Below, one piece after another: positions 39,562 to 47,651 of a stretch of DNA of 64,000 bases (its first letter is position 1; every line of letters starts with the position of its first letter). This DNA comes from Bradyrhizobium liaoningense (GTDB taxonomy: Bacteria; Pseudomonadota; Alphaproteobacteria; Rhizobiales; Xanthobacteraceae), in the NCBI RefSeq assembly GCF_018130825.1, contig NZ_JAFCJS010000001.1, positions 1,674,001 through 1,738,000 of the forward strand. Reading direction: 5' to 3'. Below the pieces are notes generated by a model. The model made no database searches. It was not told where the DNA came from and was given only the letters and a program-made list of their open reading frames with translations. The position numbers were made by a program, and so were the translations under genes.

Positions 39562-39652
39562 CGTAGGGTGGGCAAAGCGAAGCGTGCCCACCATTGTCGC
39601 GATTTGAGAGAGATGGTGGGCACGGCGCAAGTGCGCCTTTGCCCACCCTACG
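39562..39652. repeat. Long palindrome, type C, second copy in inverted arm order
   Basis: Outer arms CGTAGGGTGGGCAAAG and CTTTGCCCACCCTACG pair exactly, with inner arms GTGCCCACCA/TGGTGGGCAC and a 20-base loop. The left arm carries GCGAAGC and the right GGCGCAAGTGCGCC, the reverse of the copy at 9448-9525, so the two copies are in opposite orientation. It sits 33 bases after hbdA. Confidence 0.9.
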
Positions 39653-39797
39653 ATTCTGATCAAGGTGCGGGCGCCGGGCTCGAAACGCCCGCTGCTCGAT
39701 CCCGCAATTTGCGCTGCGACAAAGACGCCGCGCGCGATTGACCCGACAATGTCGGACGGGCGACCTCGCGGGAACAACGGAACGGATAGCAAAGGAC

Positions 39798-40262
39798 ATG
39801 TCGGATCGACTGAAGGCCGAGCGGGAAGCTGCGGCCGCGCGGCGGAACTTGCTGACCCAGGATGCGATCGAGCGCACCGGGATCACAGAGGAGATGATCG
39901 GGGAACTCGTCACTCGCTTCTACGGACGCGTGCGCGAGGACGCGCTGCTGGGGCCGGTGTTCGCGATCGTTCAGAATTGGGACGAACATCTCGCCAAGCT
40001 CAGGGATTTTTGGTCGTCGGTCGTGCTGATGAGCGGCCGCTATCATGGCTCGCCGATGCGGGCGCATTTGCCGCTGAGCCTGGTCGGCGATCATTTCGAC
40101 CGCTGGCTCGATCTGTTCGAACAGACCGCACGCGAAGTGTGCCCGCCTCCGGCAGCCGCGCTCTTCATCGACAAGGCGCGTCGCATCGCCGACAGTTTTG
40201 AGATGGCGTCGGCAACTGTCGCGGGCCGCATCGCTTCGCCGCGTCACGTGCTCAGGTCTTGA
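39798..40262 (+). CDS. Group III truncated haemoglobin
   Basis: A 154-residue protein. The globin part begins near ITEEMIGELVTRFYGRVREDALLGPVF and carries WDEHLAKLRDFWSSVVLMSGRYHGSPMRAHLPL, where YHG-PMRAH is typical for group III (P) haemoglobins. The proximal His is probably in that MRAH stretch or in VGDHFDRW. Such proteins bind O2 or NO and are linked to microaerobic life or nitrosative stress. ATG 39798 has AAGGA five bases upstream; an earlier start at 39738 is less likely. Confidence 0.9.
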   Translation: MSDRLKAEREAAAARRNLLTQDAIERTGITEEMIGELVTRFYGRVREDALLGPVFAIVQNWDEHLAKLRDFWSSVVLMSGRYHGSPMRAHLPLSLVGDHFDRWLDLFEQTAREVCPPPAAALFIDKARRIADSFEMASATVAGRIASPRHVLRS

Positions 40263-40506
40263 AATACAAAATGCCTGCCTGAGAAACGTGCAGCCCGCAT
40301 CGCGTCGTGGCGTTGCACCAATTCCAACAGCATCGGTCTGATCTGCAAAATCATCATGCTGTTCGCGCAACGCGATGTAGAATTCGCGAAAACACGCTTG
40401 TTCGCGTTCACTCTCATTCAATCAACGCGAGCAAAGCCATATTGATGCACTGCGGCGCCAAGTCTTCGCCTTGTTTTCGGCAGAGTTCCAGCGCCTGCTA
40501 GCGGGC

Positions 40507-41160
40507 ATGGCTCGCGCATTGTTCAACACCACATCTTCACCCTCCGAGAGTGCTGCGGAACCTGAAGTTGACGCGGGCACGGAGCAGACGCGGCGAACGC
40601 TGCTGCTCGGTGCGCTCGCCACCAGCGCATGCCTCGGCTGTTCCACCCAAGCGCGCGCCGGCGAGGATGCTCCCGGCTCCGACGAACGGCCACAGAAGGG
40701 CGACCTGCTCGTCTTCTCCGAAGGCGATCAGGAAGGAAAGCCCGTCACCTTGGCGGACCTCGCGGCCGGCGGGCCGCCGGTGCATGCCTGGCCGAAAGAT
40801 CCCAAGACATCGGTGGTACGCAGCGCGTCCCGGCTCAACGAGATCCTGATCATCCGCCTCGATCCCGCAGAGCTCGACGAGAAGACCCGCGAGCGCGCCG
40901 TCGAAGGCATCCTCGCTTATTCGGCGATCTGCTCGCATGCCGGCTGTCCCGTCACCGCCTGGGTGAAGAGCGATGTCGGCGACAAGGAGGTGTTCAAGTG
41001 CATGTGCCACAACTCCGAATACGATCCTCGCGCGGGCGCGCAGGTCGTGTTCGGGCCGGCGCCGCGGCGGCTCGCAGCGCTGCCGCTCGCGCTCGCTGAC
41101 GGCTCGCTCAGCGTCGCCGGCAACTTCGTCGGAAAGGTAGGTGGCGCGCAGCCGGGATGA
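40507..41160 (+). CDS. Exported Rieske [2Fe-2S] protein next to a quinoprotein
   Basis: About 217 residues. An N-terminal twin Arg before a hydrophobic segment (TRRTLLLGALATSACLGC) suggests Tat export and perhaps a lipid anchor. The Rieske cluster ligands are in CSHAGCPV and CMCHNSEYDPRAG, the Cys-His/Cys-His pairs of the cytochrome bc1-type domain. ATG 40507 is likelier than the TTG at 40471. It lies 114 bases before the PQQ dehydrogenase gene in the same direction. I infer that it may pass electrons from that enzyme, in place of the usual cytochrome c. Confidence 0.85.
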   Translation: MARALFNTTSSPSESAAEPEVDAGTEQTRRTLLLGALATSACLGCSTQARAGEDAPGSDERPQKGDLLVFSEGDQEGKPVTLADLAAGGPPVHAWPKDPKTSVVRSASRLNEILIIRLDPAELDEKTRERAVEGILAYSAICSHAGCPVTAWVKSDVGDKEVFKCMCHNSEYDPRAGAQVVFGPAPRRLAALPLALADGSLSVAGNFVGKVGGAQPG

Positions 41161-41227
41161 TGGACGGAGCGGGGTATGCCCGCGTCACGAAAGGCCGCAT
41201 CCGCCGAGGGGCGGACGACGGGACGAA

Positions 41228-41252
41228 CAAGAATTCAAATCAAGAATTCAAA
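41228..41252 (+). repeat. Tandem 12-base direct repeat upstream of the PQQ dehydrogenase
   Basis: CAAGAATTCAAA occurs at 41228-41239 and again at 41241-41252, a 13-base period. It ends 22 bases before the ATG at 41275 and just upstream of the AGGGG ribosome-binding site. It is AT-rich in an otherwise GC-rich region, so it could be an operator or translation enhancer. This is inference. Confidence 0.6.
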
Positions 41253-41274
41253 CGGATGAAAAAGGGGAACGTCC

Positions 41275-43002
41275 ATGACCAGGAAGCAATGGTACCTGTC
41301 CGGCTTCGTCGCCTTCACCTGTCTTGCCGCGACAGCCGCAACTGCCGGCCCGATCGAGAATTATTCTCCGGTCACCGCGCAGCGGCTGGAAAATCCGGAA
41401 CCCGGCAACTGGATGCTCTACCGGCGCACTTATGACGGGCAGGGCTACAGCCCGCTCGACCAGATCAACGCCTCGAACGTGAAGAATCTCACGCCGGTCT
41501 GGACCTTTGCCACCGGCGTCGTCGAGGGCCACGAGGCGCCGCCGATCGTCAACAACGGCGTGATGTTCGTGGCGACCCCGATGGGGCAGGTGATCGCACT
41601 GAACGCGAAGACCGGCGATGAATACTGGCGCTACAAGCGGCAGCTTCCCGACGATCTGTTCCAATTGCATCCGACCAGCCGCGGCGTCGGCCTGTGGGAG
41701 GACAAGCTCTATCTCGCCACCACCGACGATCACGTCGTCGCGCTCGACGCCAAGACCGGCAAGGTGGTGTGGGACACCAAGGTGCAGGACTACAAGAAGG
41801 GCCAGTATATGACCCTGATGCCGCTGATCGTCGACGGCAAGGTCATCGTCGGCGGCTCCGGCGGCGAATTCGGCGTGCGCGGCTATGTCGCCGCCTTCGA
41901 CGCCAAGGAGGGCAAGGAGCTGTGGCGGACCTACACTATTCCCGGCGAAGGCGAGCCCGGTCACGACACCTGGCAGGGCGACGACTGGAAGAACGGTGGC
42001 GGCTCGGCCTGGATGACCGGCAATTACGACAAGGACACCAAGACGATCTATTGGGGCGTCGGCAATGCCGCGCCCTGGCCCGGCGAGACTCATCCCGGCG
42101 ACAATCTCTACACCTCGTCGGTGCTCGCGCTCGATCCGAACAACGGCAAGATCAAGACCTATCACCAGTATCACCAGAACGATTCCTGGGACTGGGACGA
42201 GGTCGAGGCGCCGATGCTGATCGACCTGCAACGCGATGGCCGCAACATCAAGAGCCTGGTCCACCCGGGACGCGACGCGATCTTCTGGGTGCTCGAGCGC
42301 ACGCCGACCAAGATCAACTACGTGGCCGGCTGGCCGTTCGTCTCCACCGACGTCTGGAAAGGCATCGATGCCGAAACCGGCAAGCCGATCGTCGATCCCG
42401 CGCACAAGCCCGTCATCGGCAAGCGCGTCGAGTTCTGCCCATCGCTGTGGGGCGGCAAGGATTGGCCGTCGGCGGCCTATAGCGAAAGGACCAAGCTGGT
42501 CTACGTGCCCGCCAACGAGAACTTCTGCGGCGGCTTCACCGGCGAGAAGGTTGCGCTCAAGCCGGGTGAGCTCTGGCTCGGTACCAAGCCCGAAGACATC
42601 GGGCTGAAGACAAAGCCCGGCGCGGATCATTTTGGCGAGCTGCAGGCCTGGGATCCCGTCACCGGCAAGAAGGTGTGGCAGCACAACTTCCCGAAGTCGC
42701 AGCTATTCGGATCGGTCACGGCAACCGCGGGCGATCTCATCTTCGCCGGCGGCACCAACGACCGCAACTTCCGTGCCTTCAACGCCAAGACCGGCGAGCT
42801 GTTGTGGGAGCAGAAAACCAACTCCGGCATCATGGGCATGCCGGTGTCCTATGAGATTGACGGCACCCAGTACATCGCGATCCAGTCGGGATGGGGCGTG
42901 GACGCGCAGCGCATCCAGGATGCGCTGGTGACCAACAACATCGGCATCGAGGCCAACGTACCGCAGGGCGGCGTGGTCTGGGTGTTCGCGCTGAAGAAAT
43001 AG
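41275..43002 (+). CDS. PQQ-dependent alcohol dehydrogenase with lanthanide-type D-x-D site and no vicinal disulfide
   Basis: A 575-residue periplasmic eight-bladed quinoprotein with signal peptide ending TAATAG. Metal/PQQ residues: E198 (GGSGGEFG), N264 (GVGNAAPW), D306 and D308 (SWDWDEV). The extra Asp308 marks lanthanide-dependent enzymes; calcium-type MxaF has a small residue there. Tryptophan-docking repeats (ALDAKTGKVVW and others) are present. The adjacent Cys-Cys of methanol dehydrogenases is absent: the place reads LHPTSRG. It follows the Rieske gene and ends in a strong terminator at 43050. Its substrate is unknown; a larger alcohol is possible. Confidence 0.92.
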   Translation: MTRKQWYLSGFVAFTCLAATAATAGPIENYSPVTAQRLENPEPGNWMLYRRTYDGQGYSPLDQINASNVKNLTPVWTFATGVVEGHEAPPIVNNGVMFVATPMGQVIALNAKTGDEYWRYKRQLPDDLFQLHPTSRGVGLWEDKLYLATTDDHVVALDAKTGKVVWDTKVQDYKKGQYMTLMPLIVDGKVIVGGSGGEFGVRGYVAAFDAKEGKELWRTYTIPGEGEPGHDTWQGDDWKNGGGSAWMTGNYDKDTKTIYWGVGNAAPWPGETHPGDNLYTSSVLALDPNNGKIKTYHQYHQNDSWDWDEVEAPMLIDLQRDGRNIKSLVHPGRDAIFWVLERTPTKINYVAGWPFVSTDVWKGIDAETGKPIVDPAHKPVIGKRVEFCPSLWGGKDWPSAAYSERTKLVYVPANENFCGGFTGEKVALKPGELWLGTKPEDIGLKTKPGADHFGELQAWDPVTGKKVWQHNFPKSQLFGSVTATAGDLIFAGGTNDRNFRAFNAKTGELLWEQKTNSGIMGMPVSYEIDGTQYIAIQSGWGVDAQRIQDALVTNNIGIEANVPQGGVVWVFALKK

Positions 43003-43049
43003 CTCCGCGGGCGGATCGACGAAGGCGGAGCAACAAAGGGGGGGTGGCG

Positions 43050-43081
43050 AATGCGGCGGACGGCAACGTCCGCCGCATTTT
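43050..43081 (+). terminator. Intrinsic terminator after the PQQ dehydrogenase gene
   Basis: A perfect 13-pair stem, AATGCGGCGGACG/CGTCCGCCGCATT, closed by a GCAA (GNRA) tetraloop at 43063-43066 and followed by TT. It lies 48 bases past the stop codon on the plus strand. The T-run is short, but the stem is very stable. Confidence 0.85.
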
Positions 43082-43096
43082 GTGTGTTGCTGTCCT

Positions 43097-43305
43097 TCCT
43101 TCTCCCCCTCCTGTGGGAGAAGGTGGCATAGGCGGCCTTCGGCCGCCGTTCTTAAGAGAACGCCGAAGCGAAGCTTCGGCTATGGGCGCCGAATGAGGGG
43201 TTCTCTCCACGCGCAAGATCATTCGTGAGGATGGAGACCCCTCACCCAAGCAAGTGCGCATCTCCCAGCGTCGCTGCCCTCTCCCACAACAAGGGGAGAG
43301 GGCAC
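43097..43305. repeat. Cluster of hairpins between convergent genes
   Basis: Several inverted repeats follow each other: CCTTCTCCC/GGGAGAAGG (43098-43123), GGCGGCC-TTC-GGCCGCC (about 43131-43147), CCGAAGC/GCTTCGG (about 43163-43179) and GCCCTCTCCC/GGGAGAGGGC (43276-43303). The last lies about 25 bases past the stop of the small gene at 43328 and may be its terminator. This arrangement resembles composite repetitive elements of Bradyrhizobium intergenic regions. No gene is seen here. Confidence 0.65.
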
Positions 43306-43327
43306 ATCAATGCGCCGCGTGAGATAA

Positions 43328-43585
43328 CTACTTCCCCTGCCGGTCCACCTTGTCTTTCTCCTTCTGGTTCATCTCCCGAACCTTGGGATCCGGATTGTGC
43401 TGCCCGGTGGTCTGGGTCGTCGATGCCGGCGGGGCGTTGGCGTTGGGAAGCGAGTTCTGGTCCGGCGCGGTGGGGCGCGTGGCCGTGGTCGGGGGCGTGG
43501 TGTTGCTCTGGGCGAATGCGCCCGCGGCCGTCAAAAGAAAGGCGCCCGACAGCGAGACTGCGAGCGCCTTGGAGATGTTGATCAT
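43328..43585 (-). CDS. Small exported Pro/Thr/Asn-rich protein
   Basis: 85 residues: signal peptide MINISKALAVSLSGAFLLTAAGAFA, then a low-complexity Thr/Pro/Asn mature part (SNTTPPTTATRPTAPDQNSLPNANAPP) and a charged tail (KVREMNQKEKDKVDRQGK). I recognise no family. It lies 57 bases downstream of the molybdenum-subunit gene on the same strand, so it may be transcribed with it. It is probably periplasmic and disordered. Confidence 0.65.
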   Translation of the reverse strand: MINISKALAVSLSGAFLLTAAGAFAQSNTTPPTTATRPTAPDQNSLPNANAPPASTTQTTGQHNPDPKVREMNQKEKDKVDRQGK

Positions 43586-43642
43586 CGATCTGCTCCTGTC
43601 AGATCGATGGAAACGGCGCGAGGCCGCCTCTGTTCCGTTCCC

Positions 43643-45955
43643 TTACGCCTCCAATTGCTTGCCGATCGGCAGGCTCCGGATGCGCTTTCCGGTCGCCGCG
43701 AAGATGGCGTTGATCAGCGCCGGCGCGAACGGCGGCACGCCGGGCTCGCCGACGCCGCTCGGCGGCGTGTCCGGGCCGGGCGGCACGATGTAGACGTTGG
43801 TCACGACAGGAGAGTCGTCCATCCTGACGACCTGGAAGTCGTCGAAGTTCTTCTGCTGCACCTTGCCGTCCCTAAACGTGATCTCGCCGTATTTGGCGAT
43901 GCTCAGGCCCATGATCGCCGCGCCCTCGATCTGCGAGGCGATGCGCTCGGGGTTGACATAGGTGCCGCAGTCGATCGCGGTGTCGACCCGCGGCACTGTC
44001 AGCTTGCCTTTCTCATCGACGGCCACCTCGACGATGGTTGCGATGTAGCTGACAAAGCTGCGGTGCACGGCGATGCCGAGACCGTGGCCCTTCGGCACCT
44101 GGCGTCCCCATTCGCCCTTCTCGGCGACCAGCTCGACCACCTTGCGCAGCCGCACGGTGTCGATCGGGTAGCTGTCGAAGGGCTCGCCGTAGTTCCAGAG
44201 GTCCTTCACCGCCGGCTTGACGATGCGTGGACTTCCGATCAGCGCGAGCAGCGTCTCCTTCTGGTCGCGGCCCGTGGCCTGCGCGATCTCGCCGACCATC
44301 GACTGCACCGCGAAGGCGCGCGGGATATTCGAGACCGAGCGGAACCAGCCGATGCGGGTGTGCGCCGCGGCTTCCGGATTCTCGCAAGAGATGTTGGCGA
44401 TCTCGAACGGCATGTCGACGAGGCCCATGCCGATTTCGAAGGGCGCCTGATGCACCGTGCCGGCCGCAAAGGTCGAGGCGATGCTGGGGGCCACGCTACG
44501 GTGGCGCCAGGCGATCACCTTGCCGCTCTTGTCGAGACCGGCCTCGATGCGCTCGACCGAGACGGTGTGCAGGAAGCCGTTGTGGATGTCGTCCTCGCGC
44601 GTCCACTGCACCTTCACCGGCGCACCGAGCTCCTTCGACAGCAGCGCGGCCTCGAGCGCAAAGTCGCATTTCGACTTCCGGCCGAACCCGCCGCCAAGCA
44701 GCGTCACGTTGACGGTGACGTTCGCTTCCGGAATGCCGAGCGTCTTGGCGACGTCCTCGCGCGTGCCGCCCGGGCTCTGCACCGGCGCCCAGATCTCGGC
44801 CCTGTCGCCCTTGACGTCGGCCACCGCCACCGGCGGCTCCATGCTGACATGGGCCAGATGCGGGATGTAGTACTCGCCGACGATGACCTTGTCGGCGCCC
44901 TTCAGGGCGGCGTCCGCATCGCCTTCCTGGCGCAGGACCAGACCGGGCTTGCGCGAGGCCTCCTCGAGCTCCTTGCGGTAGGCGGCCGATTCGTACTTGC
45001 CGTTGGGACCGTCGTCCCAGGTCAGCTTCAGCGCGTCGCGGCCCTTGATCGCCGCGCCGGTGTTGCGCGCGATCACGGCGACGCCGCCGAGTGGCTGGAA
45101 TTTCGAGGGCCACGGCCAACCTTGAACCTTCATCACCTTCTCGACGCCGGGAATTTTCAGCGCCTCGTCCGGCTCGAACTTGACCAGCTTGCCGCCGGTC
45201 ACCGGCGGCCGCGCGATCACGGCGTACTTCATGCCGGGCAAACGCACGTCGGCGCCGTATTGCGCCTTTCCGGTGGTGATGTCGTGGAGATCGACGATGC
45301 CGACCTGGCCCTTGCCGAGATAGCGGAAGTTCTTCGGGTCCTTCAGCTTGAGGCCTTCGATGGCAGGCACGGATTCCTTGGCGGCGTCGGCAGCGAGCTC
45401 GCCGAAGCCGAGCTTGCGTCCGCTGGCGCTGTGGACGACCTCGTGATTGACGGCCTTGACCTCGGTCGCCGGAACGCCCCAGCGCTTGGCCGCGGCCTGC
45501 TCCAGCATGGTGCGGGCGGAAGCGCCGATCTGGCGCATCGGGATCAGATAGTGCCGCGTGCTGCGCGAGCCATCGGTGTCCTGGTTGCCGAACTTGACCT
45601 CGTCGCCATGGGCCTGCTGCACCTTCACCTTCGACCAGTCGGCCTCCATTTCCTCCGCCACGATCAGCGGCAGGCTGGTGCGCACGCCGGTGCCCATTTC
45701 GGAGCGATGCCCGACGATGGTGACGATGCCGTCAGGCGCGACCGAAACGAACACGCGCGGATCGACCACGACGCCGTGCGGCATCTTTCCGGCACCTGTC
45801 TCATAGGCGAGCGCCTGGCGTGACATCACGGGCGCGGCAAGCACGAAGCCGCCGGTGACGCCGAGCCCCTTCAGGATGCTGCGGCGCGAGACTTTTTCCA
45901 CCCTGATGTTCTTTTCGAAGCCGCGAAGCTTGCGGGGATTGTCGATGTAATTCAT
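43643..45955 (-). CDS. Exported molybdenum hydroxylase large subunit (isoquinoline 1-oxidoreductase beta / aldehyde dehydrogenase type)
   Basis: A 770-residue xanthine-dehydrogenase-family subunit carrying the molybdopterin cytosine dinucleotide cofactor. A twin-arginine signal (SRRSILKGLGVTGGFVLAAP) near residues 23-42 indicates folded export by Tat. Cofactor and active-site text includes LLGGGFGRKSKCD and near the end GVGEPGVPP with the catalytic Glu. It begins one base after the stop of the [2Fe-2S] subunit gene. Relatives oxidise aldehydes or N-heterocycles in the periplasm. Next to PQQ alcohol dehydrogenases, an aldehyde oxidase role is the best guess. Confidence 0.92.
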   Translation of the reverse strand: MNYIDNPRKLRGFEKNIRVEKVSRRSILKGLGVTGGFVLAAPVMSRQALAYETGAGKMPHGVVVDPRVFVSVAPDGIVTIVGHRSEMGTGVRTSLPLIVAEEMEADWSKVKVQQAHGDEVKFGNQDTDGSRSTRHYLIPMRQIGASARTMLEQAAAKRWGVPATEVKAVNHEVVHSASGRKLGFGELAADAAKESVPAIEGLKLKDPKNFRYLGKGQVGIVDLHDITTGKAQYGADVRLPGMKYAVIARPPVTGGKLVKFEPDEALKIPGVEKVMKVQGWPWPSKFQPLGGVAVIARNTGAAIKGRDALKLTWDDGPNGKYESAAYRKELEEASRKPGLVLRQEGDADAALKGADKVIVGEYYIPHLAHVSMEPPVAVADVKGDRAEIWAPVQSPGGTREDVAKTLGIPEANVTVNVTLLGGGFGRKSKCDFALEAALLSKELGAPVKVQWTREDDIHNGFLHTVSVERIEAGLDKSGKVIAWRHRSVAPSIASTFAAGTVHQAPFEIGMGLVDMPFEIANISCENPEAAAHTRIGWFRSVSNIPRAFAVQSMVGEIAQATGRDQKETLLALIGSPRIVKPAVKDLWNYGEPFDSYPIDTVRLRKVVELVAEKGEWGRQVPKGHGLGIAVHRSFVSYIATIVEVAVDEKGKLTVPRVDTAIDCGTYVNPERIASQIEGAAIMGLSIAKYGEITFRDGKVQQKNFDDFQVVRMDDSPVVTNVYIVPPGPDTPPSGVGEPGVPPFAPALINAIFAATGKRIRSLPIGKQLEA

Positions 45956-45956
45956 G

Positions 45957-46409
45957 TCACACTCCCGTCGAGGCGAGATGGACCGCGTTCTCGATGCGCT
46001 GGTAGCAGCCGCAGCGGCAGATGTTGCCGGCCATCGACTCGCGGATCTGGTCGTGCGACGGCTTTGGATTGTCCATCAGAAGCGCCGCGGCCTGCATGAT
46101 CTGGCCGGCCTGGCAGAAGCCGCATTGGGGAACATTGACCTGGCGCCAGGCCTTTTGAACCGGGTGATCGCCGGTCGGGTGCAGCCCCTCGATCGTCGTG
46201 ACCTCGCGTCCGGCGACGTCGTTCACCGACGTGATGCAGGCGCGCACGGCTTGCTTGTCGACGATGACGGTGCAGGCGCCGCACAGGGCCTGGCCGCAGC
46301 CGAACTTGGTGCCGGTCAACCCGGCCTCGTCGCGCAAGAACCAGAGTAGCGGGAGATCCGGGTCGCCGTCCCAGCTCTGTTCCTGGCCATTGATCTTCAC
46401 CTTGATCAT
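45957..46409 (-). CDS. [2Fe-2S] small subunit of the molybdenum hydroxylase (isoquinoline 1-oxidoreductase alpha type)
   Basis: A 150-residue protein with two [2Fe-2S] sites: plant-type ligands in [14 protein letters not shown] plus the earlier part of that loop, and the C-terminal four-helix site in CGFCQAG and [11 protein letters not shown]. It has no signal peptide, as expected if it rides out with the Tat-tagged large subunit. The family hands electrons from the Mo centre to an external acceptor, often a cytochrome c. It is first in the two-gene unit; no FAD subunit is present, as in IorAB-type enzymes. Confidence 0.94.
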   Translation of the reverse strand: MIKVKINGQEQSWDGDPDLPLLWFLRDEAGLTGTKFGCGQALCGACTVIVDKQAVRACITSVNDVAGREVTTIEGLHPTGDHPVQKAWRQVNVPQCGFCQAGQIMQAAALLMDNPKPSHDQIRESMAGNICRCGCYQRIENAVHLASTGV

Positions 46410-47019
46410 GATCGTCCCTCGCTCTTCATAAGCATGCCAAATTCAAACCGCCGACGTGGGTCGGCGGTGGTTTGTGCGACGTAGCGCGACATCCCTCCGT
46501 CATCCCGCGCGGGCAAATCCCGGAGGGAGGCAGGAACGCCGATGACGATGTCTGGATTTGCTCGATACCTCCCGTTTTGTTCTTCGTTGTTTTGAACTTC
46601 GTGCGGCATCGTGACGGCGTGAGCGTAGCAGAGATCGCGCCGACCCGGCGTTCACAGCCGAGTGTTCTCACCGGGAAAAGATTGCATCGGTGGTTTGTCA
46701 AAAGCAGGGCGCGAAATCACGCCGCATGCATCGCGCGACGCCTTGCAGCGAAAAAGGCTTCGTCCGCCAGGAAGACTGCGCGGACGAAGCAGGATGCCTC
46801 AGTCGAGGGAGGGAGAAACGCAGGGACCGCGGACCTCTAGTCGGAAGCGCGCGGCACTGCGCAGTCATTCAGAGACCAGGACTGAGGGAGCCGATGGTTC
46901 TCGCCAGTCCATCGAAGGCGAGGAGGCGGCTTCGCCGCAATGGTCCGTGAGCCAGGCCCGTCCGGTTCGCTGGGAGTGGAGGAGGGGAATCAGCGATCGG
47001 ACGGGCGTGGCGAGAGCGT
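46410..47019. other. Intergenic region upstream of the molybdenum hydroxylase genes
   Basis: About 610 bases without a supportable gene. Near 46445-46473 the sequence AAACCGCCGAC...GTCGGCGGTGGTTT can form a bulged hairpin in the leader of the hydroxylase transcript. The part around 46820-47010 has short overlapping frames of unlike composition and resembles remnant or repeat-derived DNA, but I find no second copy in the window. Confidence 0.4.
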
Positions 47020-47041
47020 GGGCCGCCGGCTCAGGCGGCCC
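47020..47041. terminator. Hairpin GGGCCGCC...GGCGGCCC downstream of gfa
   Basis: An eight-pair GC-only stem with a six-base loop, 15 bases past the gfa stop on the minus strand. No T-run follows, so it may end the xoxF-xoxG-flhA-gfa transcript weakly or protect its 3' end. Confidence 0.5.
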
Positions 47042-47055
47042 GTTCAAACCACCTT

Positions 47056-47619
47056 TCAGGCGGCCTTGGCTTTGGCCACGTGGGTCGCGATCGCGTCCAT
47101 CAGCGCCGGCGACAGGCAGTCATAGGGCTCGAGCCCGATTTCCTTCAGCCGCGAACGGATGCCGGCCATCTGCTCCGGCTTGACGCCGGATTCGATCACC
47201 GAGGAGACGAAGGCGGCGAATTGCGGCGCCTGCGAGCCCTGCTCCTGGAACAGTTCGGGATGGATGAAGTCGAGACCGTAGAACGGATGGTTCTTGTTCT
47301 CGATGCGGCCGTACATGTGCGTGCCGCAGGCCTTGCAGGCATAGCGCTGGATCACCGCCGAGGGGTCGACGATCTGGAGCTTGTCGCCGTTCTCGAGCAC
47401 GGTGACATTCTGGCGCGGCACCACGGCGACGACGGAGAACGTCGCGCCTTGCGGCTTCCAGCACTTGGTGCAGCCGCAGGCGTGGTTGTGGGCGACATCG
47501 CCCTTGATGCCGACCTTGACCTGGTGGTCGCTGCATTTGCAGGCGAGGGTGCCGCCGGCAAAGCTGCCGCTACCCTGCTTGAGGCCGTTGTCGATCGATG
47601 GATGGAGTGCAACAGTCAT
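47056..47619 (-). CDS. gfa: S-(hydroxymethyl)glutathione synthase (glutathione-dependent formaldehyde-activating enzyme)
   Basis: A 187-residue zinc protein of the Gfa family that speeds the addition of formaldehyde to glutathione. Cys pairs typical of the fold: [17 protein letters not shown] and [11 protein letters not shown]. It begins 32 bases after flhA on the same strand and is last in the C1 operon. It supplies the substrate of FlhA, giving cytosolic detoxification or assimilation of formaldehyde made by XoxF or by demethylation of methoxy-aromatics. Confidence 0.95.
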   Translation of the reverse strand: MTVALHPSIDNGLKQGSGSFAGGTLACKCSDHQVKVGIKGDVAHNHACGCTKCWKPQGATFSVVAVVPRQNVTVLENGDKLQIVDPSAVIQRYACKACGTHMYGRIENKNHPFYGLDFIHPELFQEQGSQAPQFAAFVSSVIESGVKPEQMAGIRSRLKEIGLEPYDCLSPALMDAIATHVAKAKAA

Positions 47620-47651
47620 GGGTCGATCCTCCTGGGTGTGATGTCTGTAGG

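Noticed and set aside
43397..45823. A long open frame opposite the molybdenum hydroxylase gene, and similar ones at 3580-5682, 9489-11828, 49412-50923 and 56886-58697
   Set aside because: All are shadows of genes with strong motifs on the other strand; none has a domain or ribosome-binding site.
46472..47183. Short overlapping frames upstream of and opposite gfa
   Set aside because: No signal, domain or coding bias; part lies opposite gfa.
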